This document shows positions 1 to 8,475 of a stretch of 27,497 nucleotides of DNA, in pieces. The stretch is from Methanolinea sp. UBA473 (lineage in GTDB: Archaea; Halobacteriota; Methanomicrobia; Methanomicrobiales; Methanospirillaceae): contig DAEV01000017.1 in NCBI GenBank assembly GCA_002509495.1, positions 1 through 27,497 of the forward strand, read 5' to 3'. Position numbers and translations under genes: made by a program. Every line of letters begins with the position of its first letter. Within the stretch, counting starts at the first letter, position 1. Under the pieces are notes generated by a model. The model was not told the DNA's origin and did not search any database. It saw only the letters and a list, made by a program, of their open reading frames with translations.

Positions 1-2
1 GC

Positions 3-1346
3 AGCCTCTCCTTTGCCCTCTTCCCTGCCATGATCTTCGGAATAGCGTTCATGGGCTCGTTCCTGCTTCCCCTGATGCGAACAACCCTCCCTGCCGGCAA
101 TCTCACCCTGATTGTCCACGCGAATTACCTGATGCTCGGATTAATGGTAGGCGGGTTCGGCCTCCTTGGCAACGAGGTGATGAATCGGCGGTTCGGGCAG
201 GCAAGCCTGCTCGCCTACTCATCCCGGAGCCTCCCCCTCTCCGAAAGGTTTATCTTCGCCAATTTCGTGGTCAAGGACACAGTCTACTACTTCTTCCTCT
301 GGGTCCTGCCCTTCGGCTTCGGCTATGTACTGGCCTCGCCGTTCACCAATGTCCCTCTCCCGAGCGCCCTCTTCCTCTTCCTCACCCTGACGCTCTCGTT
401 CCTCTTCGGTCTCTGCGGAATCTTCTTCCTCTCGGCATTCTACGGGTGGTCAAAACCAGTATTCTGGGTCCTTCTCCTTTCACTTGGTGCGGGCGTCGGT
501 GGCTTCTTTCTAATGACCGGCACGAACCCGGCCCTCTTCTTCCCGCCGCTGCTGCTCAACAGCGCTTTTACCTGGACCAACTTCCTGCTGTCCTGTGCCG
601 TGCTCGCCATTCTCTTTGTGGTTGCGTTGCTGCTCTTCAATCCCGAATCTGTGGGTTCCGAGAAGAAATACCGGGACCGATTCACGCCCCTTATGCAGTG
701 GTTTGGTGCCCTGCCGAATCCCGCGTTCGCCGCCAAGGACGTAATCGACCTGTACCGGAGCGGGAGCATGGCAGGCCAGACCATCTTCTCGTTCCTCCTG
801 CCGCTTGGAGTGATCTGGTTCTTCCTCTCCCTGATAGCCCGTTTTTTACCCCCCCATGGGCTGCTATTCCTCTTCGCCATCACTTCCGGCGTGATTGCCT
901 CGACCATGTACACATGGGTCACGATGTTCGACACCTTCGGCCCATACGCCTGCCTTCCCGTGGCGGTCAGCACGCTCATTTCGAGCAAACTCCTCACCTT
1001 TTCTGTCCTCCAGATTATACCGGCCGCCTTCATTGCGGCGGTGGCAATCCTCTCCGGTGAGGCCGCGTTCCTCATCCCGGCTGTCGTGCTCGGGATCGCG
1101 GTCTCGTTCTACGCCGTGAGCGTCATGGCCTGGCTCTGCGGGCTCTCCCCAAACGTGCTTGTGTACGATGTAAAAGTGCTCGTCGTGTATCTCTTCCTCG
1201 TCGGAATTGTGATTACGGTCTTTGGTTCGCTTGTGTTTGCGAATCCTTACTATGCCTTTGCCTCCCCCTTTCTCGCCATCCCGGCGTGGCTGTTCGTGCA
1301 GAAGGCGAAGGTCCGGTGGGATGCCGTGGATCCGGCAGGTTTCTGA
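3..1346 (+). CDS. Polytopic membrane protein, ABC-2-type exporter permease-like (5' end cut by window)
   Basis: The reading frame is open from the first bases of the window and an in-frame ATG lies at 30, so the true start is probably upstream and this entry is N-terminally partial. The ~440 visible residues are almost entirely hydrophobic and form roughly ten to twelve membrane segments. There is one polar cytoplasmic-looking stretch near residues 205-250, containing SEKKYRDRF and KDVIDLYRSG. The two-halves layout with a charged central loop resembles ABC-2-type exporter permeases, in which case an ATPase gene would be expected upstream, outside the window. No catalytic motif is visible. It ends at TGA and faces the convergent aminotransferase gene across 99 bp. 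The family assignment is by overall shape only; another class of integral membrane protein is possible. Confidence 0.55.
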   Translation, partial: SLSFALFPAMIFGIAFMGSFLLPLMRTTLPAGNLTLIVHANYLMLGLMVGGFGLLGNEVMNRRFGQASLLAYSSRSLPLSERFIFANFVVKDTVYYFFLWVLPFGFGYVLASPFTNVPLPSALFLFLTLTLSFLFGLCGIFFLSAFYGWSKPVFWVLLLSLGAGVGGFFLMTGTNPALFFPPLLLNSAFTWTNFLLSCAVLAILFVVALLLFNPESVGSEKKYRDRFTPLMQWFGALPNPAFAAKDVIDLYRSGSMAGQTIFSFLLPLGVIWFFLSLIARFLPPHGLLFLFAITSGVIASTMYTWVTMFDTFGPYACLPVAVSTLISSKLLTFSVLQIIPAAFIAAVAILSGEAAFLIPAVVLGIAVSFYAVSVMAWLCGLSPNVLVYDVKVLVVYLFLVGIVITVFGSLVFANPYYAFASPFLAIPAWLFVQKAKVRWDAVDPAGF

Positions 1347-1445
1347 CCTCCGGAATCGCCTGGGAAACGAGTCGGCATCCCTCGTACCAGGAGCCGGAGA
1401 ACACCGGGGAACGAGCTCGCCAACGGGCTCTGTCAGGACCGGGTA
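1347..1445. other. Convergent intergenic spacer
   Basis: This 99 bp spacer separates the 3' ends of the membrane protein and the aminotransferase. It is GC-rich, has no T-tract of six or more on either strand and no convincing hairpin followed by T. I see no RNA gene in it. Confidence 0.5.
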
Positions 1446-2666
1446 TCAGTCCCCGGATTTTTCGTGATCCGTCTCCGGTATGTATTTTTCCATTACTCCT
1501 GCAAGCCTGGAGATCCCGGTCCGGATCTTCTCTCCGTCCGCGTTTGAGAAGTTCAGGCGGACACTTCGGTCACCCCCGCCATCGGTGTAGAACGGGGTCC
1601 CGGGAAGGATTGCAACCTTCTCTTTCATGGCCCGTTCATAGAGTTCCATCGCGGAGGCCCCCTCCGGGAGAGTGAGCCATAGGAACATTCCCCCGTCGGG
1701 CCGGGTGAACCGGACCTCCTGCGGGAAGAGTTCCTCCATGAGCCTGATCATCAGGCTGCACTGTTCTGCGTATCCCCTCGTGATCTTCGCGATGTGGTCG
1801 TCGATATCGTTCTCCGCCAGGTAGCGGCAGAGAATCCGCTGGGCGAGGATGTTTGAGTGGAGGTCGGAAGCCTGCTTGGCGGTGACAGCCTGCTCGATCA
1901 CCGCCTCCGGTGCACATAGCCATCCAAGCCGGAGGCCGGGAGCCACGATCTTCGAGAACGATCCAAGGAGAAGGGCCCGGTCCGCGATCAGGCTCCGATA
2001 AGAGGGAAGGTGGTCCCCGTTGAACCGGATCTCCCCGTAGGCATCGTCCTCGACGATCAAAGTCTCCCTGTCCGCAAGGAGGGAGGCCACCTCCTTCCTC
2101 CTCCGGGAGGTGCAGGTGATCCCTGAGGGGTTCTGCGAGTTGGGGATGGCATAGTAAAAGACAGGGTTATCCTCCCGCAGGACCCGCGTGAACTCAACGG
2201 GATCCGGGCCTTCGTTTTCCAAAGCCACCGGGCAGAAGCGGGGCATGTACTGGGAGAACGCCTGGATCGCTCCAAGGTATCCGGGAGCCTCTATAGTCAC
2301 AGGGTCGCCCTCGTTTAGGAAGATCCGGCCCAGGAGGTCCAGTATCTGCTGGGACCCGTTCGTGATGAGGATCTCATCGGGATCGACATCCAATCCCAGC
2401 CGCGAATGATAACGTTCCGCGATCCATTCCCGCAGCGGTAGATACCCTTCCGTAGTGGAGTATTGCAGCGCGGCGCACCCGTCCTCCCTCAGTACCGATT
2501 CGGCTGCTGCACTCACTCCCGGGGCGTCCAGGAACGCGGGGCTCGGGAGCCCTCCTGCAAAGGAGATGATGTCCGGATGTTCGGTGACTTTTAGGATCTC
2601 CCGGATAAAGGACCTGGGCGTGGCCCGGATCCGGCGGGAGAACGGATAGGTACAGGGTTTGGGCAT
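1446..2666 (-). CDS. PLP-dependent aminotransferase, class I/II (2-aminoadipate/aromatic aminotransferase-like)
   Basis: This 406-residue protein is a fold-type I aminotransferase. The PLP lysine is K239 in SFSKIVAPGLRLGW, the cofactor-contacting NSQNPSG lies near 176-182, the DDAYGE segment supplies the ring-binding aspartate and tyrosine near 207-212, and R246 fits the substrate carboxylate arginine. The N-terminus (SFAGGLPSP near 35-43, QYSTTEGYLPLRE near 69-80) is typical of the LysN/MocR-like subgroup, which transaminates 2-aminoadipate, aromatic or branched-chain amino acids. Substrate cannot be fixed from sequence. Position next to the trp operon would suit aromatic amino acid metabolism, but that is inference. 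The ATG has GAGG five bases upstream. A weak TATA-like AATTTATC at about 2713-2722 on the minus strand would place transcription start ~25 bases before the ATG. Confidence 0.9.
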   Translation of the reverse strand: MPKPCTYPFSRRIRATPRSFIREILKVTEHPDIISFAGGLPSPAFLDAPGVSAAAESVLREDGCAALQYSTTEGYLPLREWIAERYHSRLGLDVDPDEILITNGSQQILDLLGRIFLNEGDPVTIEAPGYLGAIQAFSQYMPRFCPVALENEGPDPVEFTRVLREDNPVFYYAIPNSQNPSGITCTSRRRKEVASLLADRETLIVEDDAYGEIRFNGDHLPSYRSLIADRALLLGSFSKIVAPGLRLGWLCAPEAVIEQAVTAKQASDLHSNILAQRILCRYLAENDIDDHIAKITRGYAEQCSLMIRLMEELFPQEVRFTRPDGGMFLWLTLPEGASAMELYERAMKEKVAILPGTPFYTDGGGDRSVRLNFSNADGEKIRTGISRLAGVMEKYIPETDHEKSGD

Positions 2667-2712
2667 AGGATCCTCGACTCTTATCTGACCTGAACTGTTG
2701 GATTGGAAGGGA

Positions 2713-2734
2713 GATAAATTATCATGATCGATCA
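2713..2734 (-). promoter_or_regulatory. Possible promoter of the aminotransferase gene
   Basis: On the minus strand an AT-rich AATTTATC stands ~50 bases before the aminotransferase ATG in the 149 bp gap below the methyltransferase gene. Immediately upstream of it is the perfect 10-bp palindrome TGATCGATCA (2725-2734), where a BRE or an operator would sit. The match to an archaeal TATA box is only moderate. Confidence 0.35.
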
Positions 2735-2815
2735 GTACAGATCACGCCTCCCTGATCCCATCCCAGGGAGCGAACCGATAGAAAACGATGAAAGGAACCA
2801 GGAAAATTAAGATCT

Positions 2816-3493
2816 TTAATCTTTCTTCCCCACAAAGACACAGAACATCCGGTTCTTGTACACGATATCCACGCCTGAGAACCCAGCTTCCCTCAGCCAG
2901 GCGATCTGGGAGAGAAGCGGCGCGTTCCTGTCCAGCACGTCCCTGCGGGCGAGTACACGCCTCCATTCCTCCTCCTCCAGGGGCCCGGACCGGACGAACT
3001 CGTTCCAGTACTCCATGTTCATCCTCCGGAGCCAGTCTGACTCGGCATCCGCCTGGTCCGCGTTCACGAACAGCCCCCCGGGATTCAGGGACGAATAAAT
3101 TCTGAAAAACAATCTTCGTTTGTCCTCGTGAGCGAGGTGGTGGATCGAGAGGGCTGAGCAGATGAGGTCGTACCGCCCGGGGATTGCCTCTTCGCTGTAG
3201 TCCGCGACGAGATATCGTACATGCTCCCTTCCTGCGAATCGCGTCCTTGCCACTTCGAGCATCTTTTCCGAGATATCGAGAAGAGTGATCCGACCGCGGG
3301 GATACCGGAGAAGAAGCATCTCCGAGAGAAGCCCCGTGCCGGCACCGATATCCAGCATATCGGGGTCCTGCCCCGCCCATTCCGCGGCCCAGACCGCCGC
3401 TCCATAGAACTCTTCGATCTCCGGGATGATCCAGCGCCTCTGGGAATCGTACTCCCCGGCAAGCGCATCGAACGCGGTCCTTACTTCGTCCAT
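2816..3493 (-). CDS. Class I SAM-dependent methyltransferase
   Basis: This 225-residue protein has a Rossmann-like methyltransferase core. SAM motif I is DIGAGTGLL at residues 48-56, followed by the acidic ribose-binding region LLDISEKMLEVA and the motif containing YDLICSALSIHHL. This is the Methyltransf_11/25 type. The N-terminus (AFDALAGEYDSQRR) is the usual start of the family, so the ATG at 3493 is convincing. Acceptor substrate is unknown; the family methylates small molecules, lipids or quinone-like compounds. It lies 92 bp downstream of trpA on the same strand, behind a probable terminator, so it may be read partly from trp transcripts or from its own weak promoter. A longer minus-strand frame at 2742-3503 is a shadow. 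Confidence 0.85.
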   Translation of the reverse strand: MDEVRTAFDALAGEYDSQRRWIIPEIEEFYGAAVWAAEWAGQDPDMLDIGAGTGLLSEMLLLRYPRGRITLLDISEKMLEVARTRFAGREHVRYLVADYSEEAIPGRYDLICSALSIHHLAHEDKRRLFFRIYSSLNPGGLFVNADQADAESDWLRRMNMEYWNEFVRSGPLEEEEWRRVLARRDVLDRNAPLLSQIAWLREAGFSGVDIVYKNRMFCVFVGKKD

Positions 3494-3555
3494 GCTGGTT
3501 CAAATGTTGTCATGGAAAGGGATAAGCCCATACCAGGAGCTTCCCCTGATCCACG

Positions 3556-3581
3556 ACCCTTTTGGAGGGTGAGCGAAAAAA
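3556..3581 (-). terminator. Terminator of the trp operon
   Basis: On the minus strand a T6 tract (3581-3576) begins about five bases after the trpA TAA stop. It is followed by a small inverted repeat, ACCCT and AGGGT arms around CCAAA (3570-3556). U-tracts are the main signal for intrinsic termination in archaea; the stem may be incidental. Confidence 0.6.
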
Positions 3582-3585
3582 CTGA

Positions 3586-4392
3586 TTAATCTTCCCGCAA
3601 TGCATCCGGCCGGATCCGGTTCATCACCCTCCGGACTGCAGGGAGCAGGTTTTCCCGGTCCCCTGCATGTCCCCCGATCTCCCCGACGATGGCGGAACCC
3701 ACGATCACCCCATCGGCACCCGCAGCGGCATAGGCCCTGATCTGCCCGGACGTCGAGATCCCAAACCCCGGGACAACAGGTACGCCGGACCGCCGCTTCA
3801 CCTCTTTCACACAGGACAGGATCCCGGGGTCGATCTCCTCCCGGACCCCGGTCACGCCCATCGCGGCCACCAGGTAGATGAATCCCCCCGCCTGTTCCGT
3901 GATACTGGACAACCTTTCTTCCGATGTGGTCTGGCTTGCGAACAGGATGTGATCGATCCCCGCAGCCGCCGCCGCTGCCCGGAAAGGTCCGGCTTCCTCC
4001 ACCGGCACGTCGGCCACTGCGACACCGTCTGCCCCCGCAGCCGCTGCGTCCCTGTAGAACCTGGAAATTCCCCTTTGGAAGACGATGTTGGCATAGGTGA
4101 GGATGATCAACGGCACATCCATTTCGCTCCGGATATCCCGGATTAGGCAAAAGAGCCGGTCGGTGTTCATCCCCGACGAAAGAGCCCTGGCAGCTGCCTG
4201 CTGCATCACAGGGCCGTCCGCCACCGGGTCCGAGAACGGCATCACGAGTTCGATGATGTCTCCCCCCGATGCAACCAATTCCCGGACGATGCCCAGGCTC
4301 GCCTCGTAGTCGGGATCCCCGGCGACCGTGCAGGCAACCAGCAGCGGATGCTCCCGGGCCTGGAACGCATCGGCGATCCGAGAGGCCGTCAT
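3586..4392 (-). CDS. trpA: Tryptophan synthase alpha subunit
   Basis: TrpA cleaves indole-3-glycerol phosphate to indole and glyceraldehyde 3-phosphate and channels indole to TrpB. The 268-residue TIM barrel has the catalytic pair E48 and D59 in the segment IIELVMPFSDPVADGP. The GVTG loop is seen as AMGVTGVR and the phosphate-binding end as PVVPGFGIS plus GVIVGSAIV. The residue after the catalytic Glu-Leu is Val where most TrpA proteins have Gly, a small deviation. The start ATG overlaps the trpB stop by four bases (ATGA), implying translational coupling. It is the last gene of the operon and is followed at once by a T6 terminator. Confidence 0.97.
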   Translation of the reverse strand: MTASRIADAFQAREHPLLVACTVAGDPDYEASLGIVRELVASGGDIIELVMPFSDPVADGPVMQQAAARALSSGMNTDRLFCLIRDIRSEMDVPLIILTYANIVFQRGISRFYRDAAAAGADGVAVADVPVEEAGPFRAAAAAAGIDHILFASQTTSEERLSSITEQAGGFIYLVAAMGVTGVREEIDPGILSCVKEVKRRSGVPVVPGFGISTSGQIRAYAAAGADGVIVGSAIVGEIGGHAGDRENLLPAVRRVMNRIRPDALRED

Positions 4393-5561
4393 AGGCTGCT
4401 CCCCATCAGGGATGCTACCTGGGCGACGTCCTTGTCGCCCCTTCCCGAGAGGTTGATTACGAGGATATCATTCTTCTGCTGGTACACGGCCAGTTTCCGG
4501 GCCAGGGCTACGGCATGAGCCGACTCGAGAGCCGGGATGATCCCCTCTTTCCGGGACAGGTAGAGGAACGAGTCGATCGCTTCCGCATCAGTCACGGCCC
4601 GGTACAACACTCTCCCGCAGTCTTTCAGGAGGCTGTGCTCGGGACCCACTCCCGGATAATCCAGTCCGGCCGATACGCTGTGGGACTCCAGGATCTGCCC
4701 GAACGCATCCTGGAGAAGGTAGGTATAGGCCCCATGGAGAACTCCCGGCCTGCCTGCACAGAGGGTTGCGCCATGGTTCCCTTCCAGGCCTTCTCCTCCC
4801 GCCTCTGCGCCGTAAAGCAATACCTCGTCCGACAGGAACGGGACGAACATGCCGAGCGCATTCGAACCGCCCCCCACGCATGCCACGATCGCATCCGGAA
4901 GGCTCCCCTCCTTCTCCAGGATCTGGCGCCGCGTTTCCTCCCCGATCACCGTCTGGAAATCCCTGACCATGGCAGGAAAGGGATGGGGCCCGACAACCGA
5001 GCCGATCAGATAATGGGTCTCCGAAAGCCTGGTGACCCAGTCCCGCAGGGCCTCGTTGATGGCATCTTTCAGGGTCCTTGACCCGGATTTCACGGGGACC
5101 ACCCGGGCGCCGAGCATCCTCATCCTCGCCACGTTCAGGGCCTGACGCGCCATGTCCTCCGTGCCCATGAACACCTCGACGTTCAGTCCCAGTACTGCAC
5201 CTGCAATCGCTGAGGCGACCCCGTGCTGTCCGGCACCGGTCTCTGCGATGATCCTCGTCTTTCCCATGCTCCTGGCCAGAAGCGCCTGGCCCAGGGCATT
5301 GTTCAGCTTGTGAGCACCCGAATGGAGTAAATCCTCGCGTTTGAGGTACACCCTGCAGCCGAGATCGTCCGACATGTTCCGGCAGAACGTGAGCGGAGTC
5401 TCTCTTCCTGCATATTCCCGCAGGTAAAAACTCATTTCCCGCTGAAAAGGCTCGGAGGGGACGATCGTGCGATATGCCTCCTCGAGCTCCTCGAGGGCGG
5501 CCATCAGGGTCTCGGGAACAAAACGGCCGCCGTAGGGTCCGAACCGGGAAGAATCATTCAT
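4389..5561 (-). CDS. trpB: Tryptophan synthase beta subunit, TrpB1 type
   Basis: This PLP enzyme joins indole and L-serine to make tryptophan in the alpha2-beta2 complex. It has 390 residues, normal for TrpB1. The N-terminal signature FGPYGGRFVPETL is present, the PLP lysine is K85 in HSGAHKLNNALGQ, followed by AETGAGQHGVASA and the phosphate-binding loop CVGGGSNALG. It overlaps trpF by eight bases (ATGAATGA) and trpA by four. A second, divergent copy, TrpB2, lies at 12850-14211 outside the operon. Being adjacent to trpA, this copy is the one expected to form the classical synthase. Confidence 0.97.
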   Translation of the reverse strand: MNDSSRFGPYGGRFVPETLMAALEELEEAYRTIVPSEPFQREMSFYLREYAGRETPLTFCRNMSDDLGCRVYLKREDLLHSGAHKLNNALGQALLARSMGKTRIIAETGAGQHGVASAIAGAVLGLNVEVFMGTEDMARQALNVARMRMLGARVVPVKSGSRTLKDAINEALRDWVTRLSETHYLIGSVVGPHPFPAMVRDFQTVIGEETRRQILEKEGSLPDAIVACVGGGSNALGMFVPFLSDEVLLYGAEAGGEGLEGNHGATLCAGRPGVLHGAYTYLLQDAFGQILESHSVSAGLDYPGVGPEHSLLKDCGRVLYRAVTDAEAIDSFLYLSRKEGIIPALESAHAVALARKLAVYQQKNDILVINLSGRGDKDVAQVASLMGSSL

Positions 5562-6138
5562 GATAAAACACGCTCCTGGCGTTCCTGATAAACTCCCTCA
5601 CCTTCGTTTCATCTTTTCTTCCGGGAGCCGACTCGACACCGGTCGCAACATCCACGGCATACGGCCGGATCCGTGTTATGGCTTCGGCCACATTCTCAGG
5701 GGTCAGTCCTCCGGCCAGAATTACCGGGACTGCTGCGGAGCGGACCGCTGCTTCGGCTGCCATGGAGTCGTAAGGCAGACCCTTCCCGTGACTGCCGTCG
5801 AAGATGATGGCGTCCGCATCTGCGGGAAGGGGATCGTCGGGTCCCATCATCCGGATCACCCGTGTGGGGAACGGCCTTGGGATCGCGAGCGACGCGGAGA
5901 TCTGGACGGCATCAGGTCGCAGGGTGAGCATCGCAGCGACCGCTTCCCGGGAGCGGGTATGGGAGACACAGACCCGGGTGAGGTACGGGCCGGCCTCAGC
6001 AAAGATCTCCTCTGCTTCCTCCATATTCACGCAGCGGGGGGAGTCCGAGAACAGCACCACGCCGATGGCGTCCGCTCCCGCCCTGTCGGCGATCTTTACG
6101 TCCCCGCGCGATGTGATCCCACAGATCTTTATGCGAAT
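5554..6138 (-). CDS. trpF: Phosphoribosylanthranilate isomerase, probable ATT start codon
   Basis: TrpF isomerises phosphoribosylanthranilate to the carboxyphenylamino-deoxyribulose phosphate. The conserved N-terminus RIKICGITSRGDVKIADRAG, with catalytic Cys in KICGIT, is encoded at 6135-6076. No ATG, GTG or TTG occurs in frame between the upstream stop (TAA, 6162-6160) and this motif. The first canonical start, GTG at 6060, would delete the first strand and the catalytic cysteine. ATT at 6138 lies seven bases after a perfect GGAGG and yields a 194-residue protein of normal size beginning (M)RIKICGIT. I therefore call ATT as start; a base error is the alternative. Further on are FDGSHGKG (near 121-128) and PVILAGGLTPENV. 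It overlaps the end of trpC by ten bases and trpB by eight. Confidence 0.85.
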   Translation of the reverse strand: MRIKICGITSRGDVKIADRAGADAIGVVLFSDSPRCVNMEEAEEIFAEAGPYLTRVCVSHTRSREAVAAMLTLRPDAVQISASLAIPRPFPTRVIRMMGPDDPLPADADAIIFDGSHGKGLPYDSMAAEAAVRSAAVPVILAGGLTPENVAEAITRIRPYAVDVATGVESAPGRKDETKVREFIRNARSVFYHE

Positions 6139-6890
6139 AAGAATCCCTCCAGTTTTTTCTTAGGATTTCTCGAAGCCATGATAGACGAGCCGATCAGGAA
6201 CGCGTCCGCGTACGGGCGGAGCGTCCTTATATCCACAGGCCAGAGGATCCCGCTCTCCGAGACCACAATCCGGCCTGCCCTCCTGGCCATGGGGGCGAGC
6301 CGCAGCGTTGTGGAGAGATCGATGGCGAACGTGGCGAGGTTCCGGTTGTTAATCCCTACGATCTTCGTCCCGGTCTCCAGTGCCTGTTCCATCTCCTCCC
6401 TGGAGTGGACCTCGACCAGTGGTTCCAGCCCCAGCCGGAACGCAAGGTCCACGAACTCCGGAAGCCTGTCCCCGAGAAGCCCTGTGATCAGGAGGACCGC
6501 ATCCGCGCCAAGCATCCTGCTCTCGGCAAGCTGACGTTCGTCGATGATGAAATCCTTCCGGAGGAGGGGTACTTCCACCTGCTCCCTGATGGCGGCGATG
6601 AATTCAGGCCGGCCGTGGAAGAAGGCCGGCTCCGTGAGCACGGAGAGGGCTGCACATCCCGACGAGGCAAACATCCGGGCAAGTTCCTGCGGTTCGCCCC
6701 CGGTACGGATCGTTCCGCGGGAGGGAGAAGCGAACTTGATCTCGGCGATGACTGCGTTCCTCCCGTCGGACCTGGCAAGTGCGGAGGACAGGCTCCTCGG
6801 AGTCCCGGGCCGGGGAAGAGGATGCTCCGGAACCGACGGAAGGGCCGCGATGCGGTCCTGGGTGGCCTCCACGATCCGGTCGAGGATCAT
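6129..6890 (-). CDS. trpC: Indole-3-glycerol phosphate synthase
   Basis: TrpC closes the indole ring to give indole-3-glycerol phosphate. The 253-residue barrel shows the family motifs in order: VIAEIKFASPSRG with E50 and K52, SVLTEPAFFHG, LLRKDFIID with the catalytic lysine K112, GINNRNL, and VVSESGI. The ATG overlaps the trpD stop by four bases. The last codons carry the Shine-Dalgarno and start of trpF. It is monofunctional, with trpF as a separate gene, as is usual in archaea. Confidence 0.96.
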   Translation of the reverse strand: MILDRIVEATQDRIAALPSVPEHPLPRPGTPRSLSSALARSDGRNAVIAEIKFASPSRGTIRTGGEPQELARMFASSGCAALSVLTEPAFFHGRPEFIAAIREQVEVPLLRKDFIIDERQLAESRMLGADAVLLITGLLGDRLPEFVDLAFRLGLEPLVEVHSREEMEQALETGTKIVGINNRNLATFAIDLSTTLRLAPMARRAGRIVVSESGILWPVDIRTLRPYADAFLIGSSIMASRNPKKKLEGFLFA

Positions 6891-7900
6891 GATGCTCTCC
6901 TGCAGGCTTCTGCCAGCACTTCCAGTTTCTCTTTCGCAAGCCCCGACACGATCGCATCCTCTGCTGCAATGATCCCTCCCGGAAGATCCTTTGCCCTGCC
7001 GCCAAGGTAGATTGCGGCTCCGGCGTTCATGACCACCACATCGTGAACAGGGCCCGCCTTTCCGTCAAGGATTCCGCGGATAATCCCTGCGTTCTCAACC
7101 GGGGATCCACCATGAAGGGACTCGATCGGGGAACGGGGGATCCCGAACTGCTCCGGGGTGAGGGTATATTCGGTGATGGTTCCTTTTTCGAGTGCTGCTA
7201 CGCGGGTCTCACCACATACCGTGATCTCGTCCAGGCCTTCGCCATGCACCACCATTGCCCGCTCTGCTCCGAGTGCCTCCAGCGCCTCTGCCAGGATTCG
7301 AATGAGCGCAGGGGAGAATACCCCCAGGAGCCTGGCGGACGCTCCCGCAGGGTTGAGGAGCGGACCAAGGAGGTTGAAGACCGTGGAGAACCCGAGATCC
7401 CTCCGGGTACCCGACGCGTACCTCATGGCAGGGTGAAACGCGGGTGCGAACAGGAACCCGATGCCCACTTCCTCGACGACCGTACAGGCCTGATCGGGCG
7501 TGAGGTCCACCCGGACTCCCAGCGCCTCGAGAACATCTGCGGAACCACAGGCACTGCTCACTTTCCTGTTGCCATGCTTGACGACCGGGACCCCTGCTCC
7601 TGCCGCGACGATCGCTGCCGCCGTACTGATGTTAAAGGTGCCGGCCCTGTCTCCTCCGGTCCCGCACGTATCCACGAGAATCCCGCCTACACGCGGCCTG
7701 ATTGTCACGGCATGCCGGCGGAGAACTTCACCGAACGCGGCGATCTCCACGGGAGTCTCCCCCTTCATACGGAGCGCTGTAAGGAAAGATCCGATCTGGG
7801 CTTCCGTGGCCTGTCCTGTCGCGATCCTCTCCATTGCGGCTGCCGCTTCTTCAGGCGTCAGATCGTATCCGGATGCCACTCTGGCAAGTGATCCCTGCAT
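6887..7900 (-). CDS. trpD: Anthranilate phosphoribosyltransferase
   Basis: TrpD transfers phosphoribose from PRPP to anthranilate. From the chosen ATG the protein is 337 residues, the usual family length, and begins MQGSLARVASGYDLTPEEA. The PRPP site DTCGTGGD is at 77-84 and KHGNR at 108-112; GRRDLGFSTVFNLLGPLLNPA follows in slightly altered form (GTRRDLGF). The frame is open a further 41 codons upstream to 8023, but that part lies within trpG and has no family resemblance. ATG 7900 overlaps the trpG TGA by one base (TGATG). TrpD sits third in the operon here, between trpG and trpC. Confidence 0.96.
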   Translation of the reverse strand: MQGSLARVASGYDLTPEEAAAAMERIATGQATEAQIGSFLTALRMKGETPVEIAAFGEVLRRHAVTIRPRVGGILVDTCGTGGDRAGTFNISTAAAIVAAGAGVPVVKHGNRKVSSACGSADVLEALGVRVDLTPDQACTVVEEVGIGFLFAPAFHPAMRYASGTRRDLGFSTVFNLLGPLLNPAGASARLLGVFSPALIRILAEALEALGAERAMVVHGEGLDEITVCGETRVAALEKGTITEYTLTPEQFGIPRSPIESLHGGSPVENAGIIRGILDGKAGPVHDVVVMNAGAAIYLGGRAKDLPGGIIAAEDAIVSGLAKEKLEVLAEACRRAS

Positions 7901-8475
7901 CACGCACCTCCGAGTGCGAGGAAATTGGCGAGGAGCTGCCGTCCTGAGGGGGTCATGATGCTCTCGGGATGGAACTGAACCCCGATGACAGGTAGTTCCC
8001 GGTGGGATACCGCCATGATACACCCATCGTCTCCAGAGAATGCCAGGAGATCGAATCCGTCCGGGATGTCTTCCGGGGCGACCATGAGCGAATGGTACCT
8101 GGTGGCCGGGAATGGATTGGGAAGCCCTGAGAAGATCCCGGCTCCGGAGTGGAAGATATTGCTGGTCTTCCCGTGCATGGGGCTACCCATCCTGGTGATC
8201 TTCCCCCCGAAGGTATGGACGATCGTCTGGTGACCCAGGCATACCCCAAGGATTGGAACAACCCCTGCAAATTCCCGGATCACCATCGGACAGACCCCTG
8301 AGTCTTCCGGTGTCCCGGGGCCGGGGGAGAGGAGGATAAGATCAGGGTCTACCTCTTTCACGCTCTCCAGAGGCCGGTCACAGGTGACCGGGATCGGCTC
8401 AGCCCCGAGATGGCCCAGCAACTGGAACAGGTTGTAAGTGAAACTGTCGTAGCAGTCCACGATCGCAACTCTCAT
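7900..8475 (-). CDS. trpG: Anthranilate synthase component II, glutamine amidotransferase
   Basis: This is the class I glutamine amidotransferase subunit that supplies ammonia to TrpE. In 191 residues it carries the oxyanion strand SPGPGTPEDSG (50-60), the nucleophile C79 in GVCLGHQ, and the H169/E171 pair in QFHPES. It starts with MRVAIVDCYDSFTYNL, typical of TrpG. PabA is nearly indistinguishable, but the location directly after trpE, overlapping by four bases, makes the trp role secure. Confidence 0.96.
   Translation of the reverse strand: MRVAIVDCYDSFTYNLFQLLGHLGAEPIPVTCDRPLESVKEVDPDLILLSPGPGTPEDSGVCPMVIREFAGVVPILGVCLGHQTIVHTFGGKITRMGSPMHGKTSNIFHSGAGIFSGLPNPFPATRYHSLMVAPEDIPDGFDLLAFSGDDGCIMAVSHRELPVIGVQFHPESIMTPSGRQLLANFLALGGA

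Noticed and set aside
440..1075. Long open frames on both strands inside the membrane protein gene (440-1075 minus, 446-1060 plus)
   Set aside because: They are Arg/Ser/Pro-rich shadow frames produced by high GC at third positions, with no domain resemblance, lying wholly inside a hydrophobic coding frame.
3500..4150. 216-codon minus-strand frame overlapping trpA
   Set aside because: It is the +1 frame of trpA, Gly/Arg-rich, with no motif.
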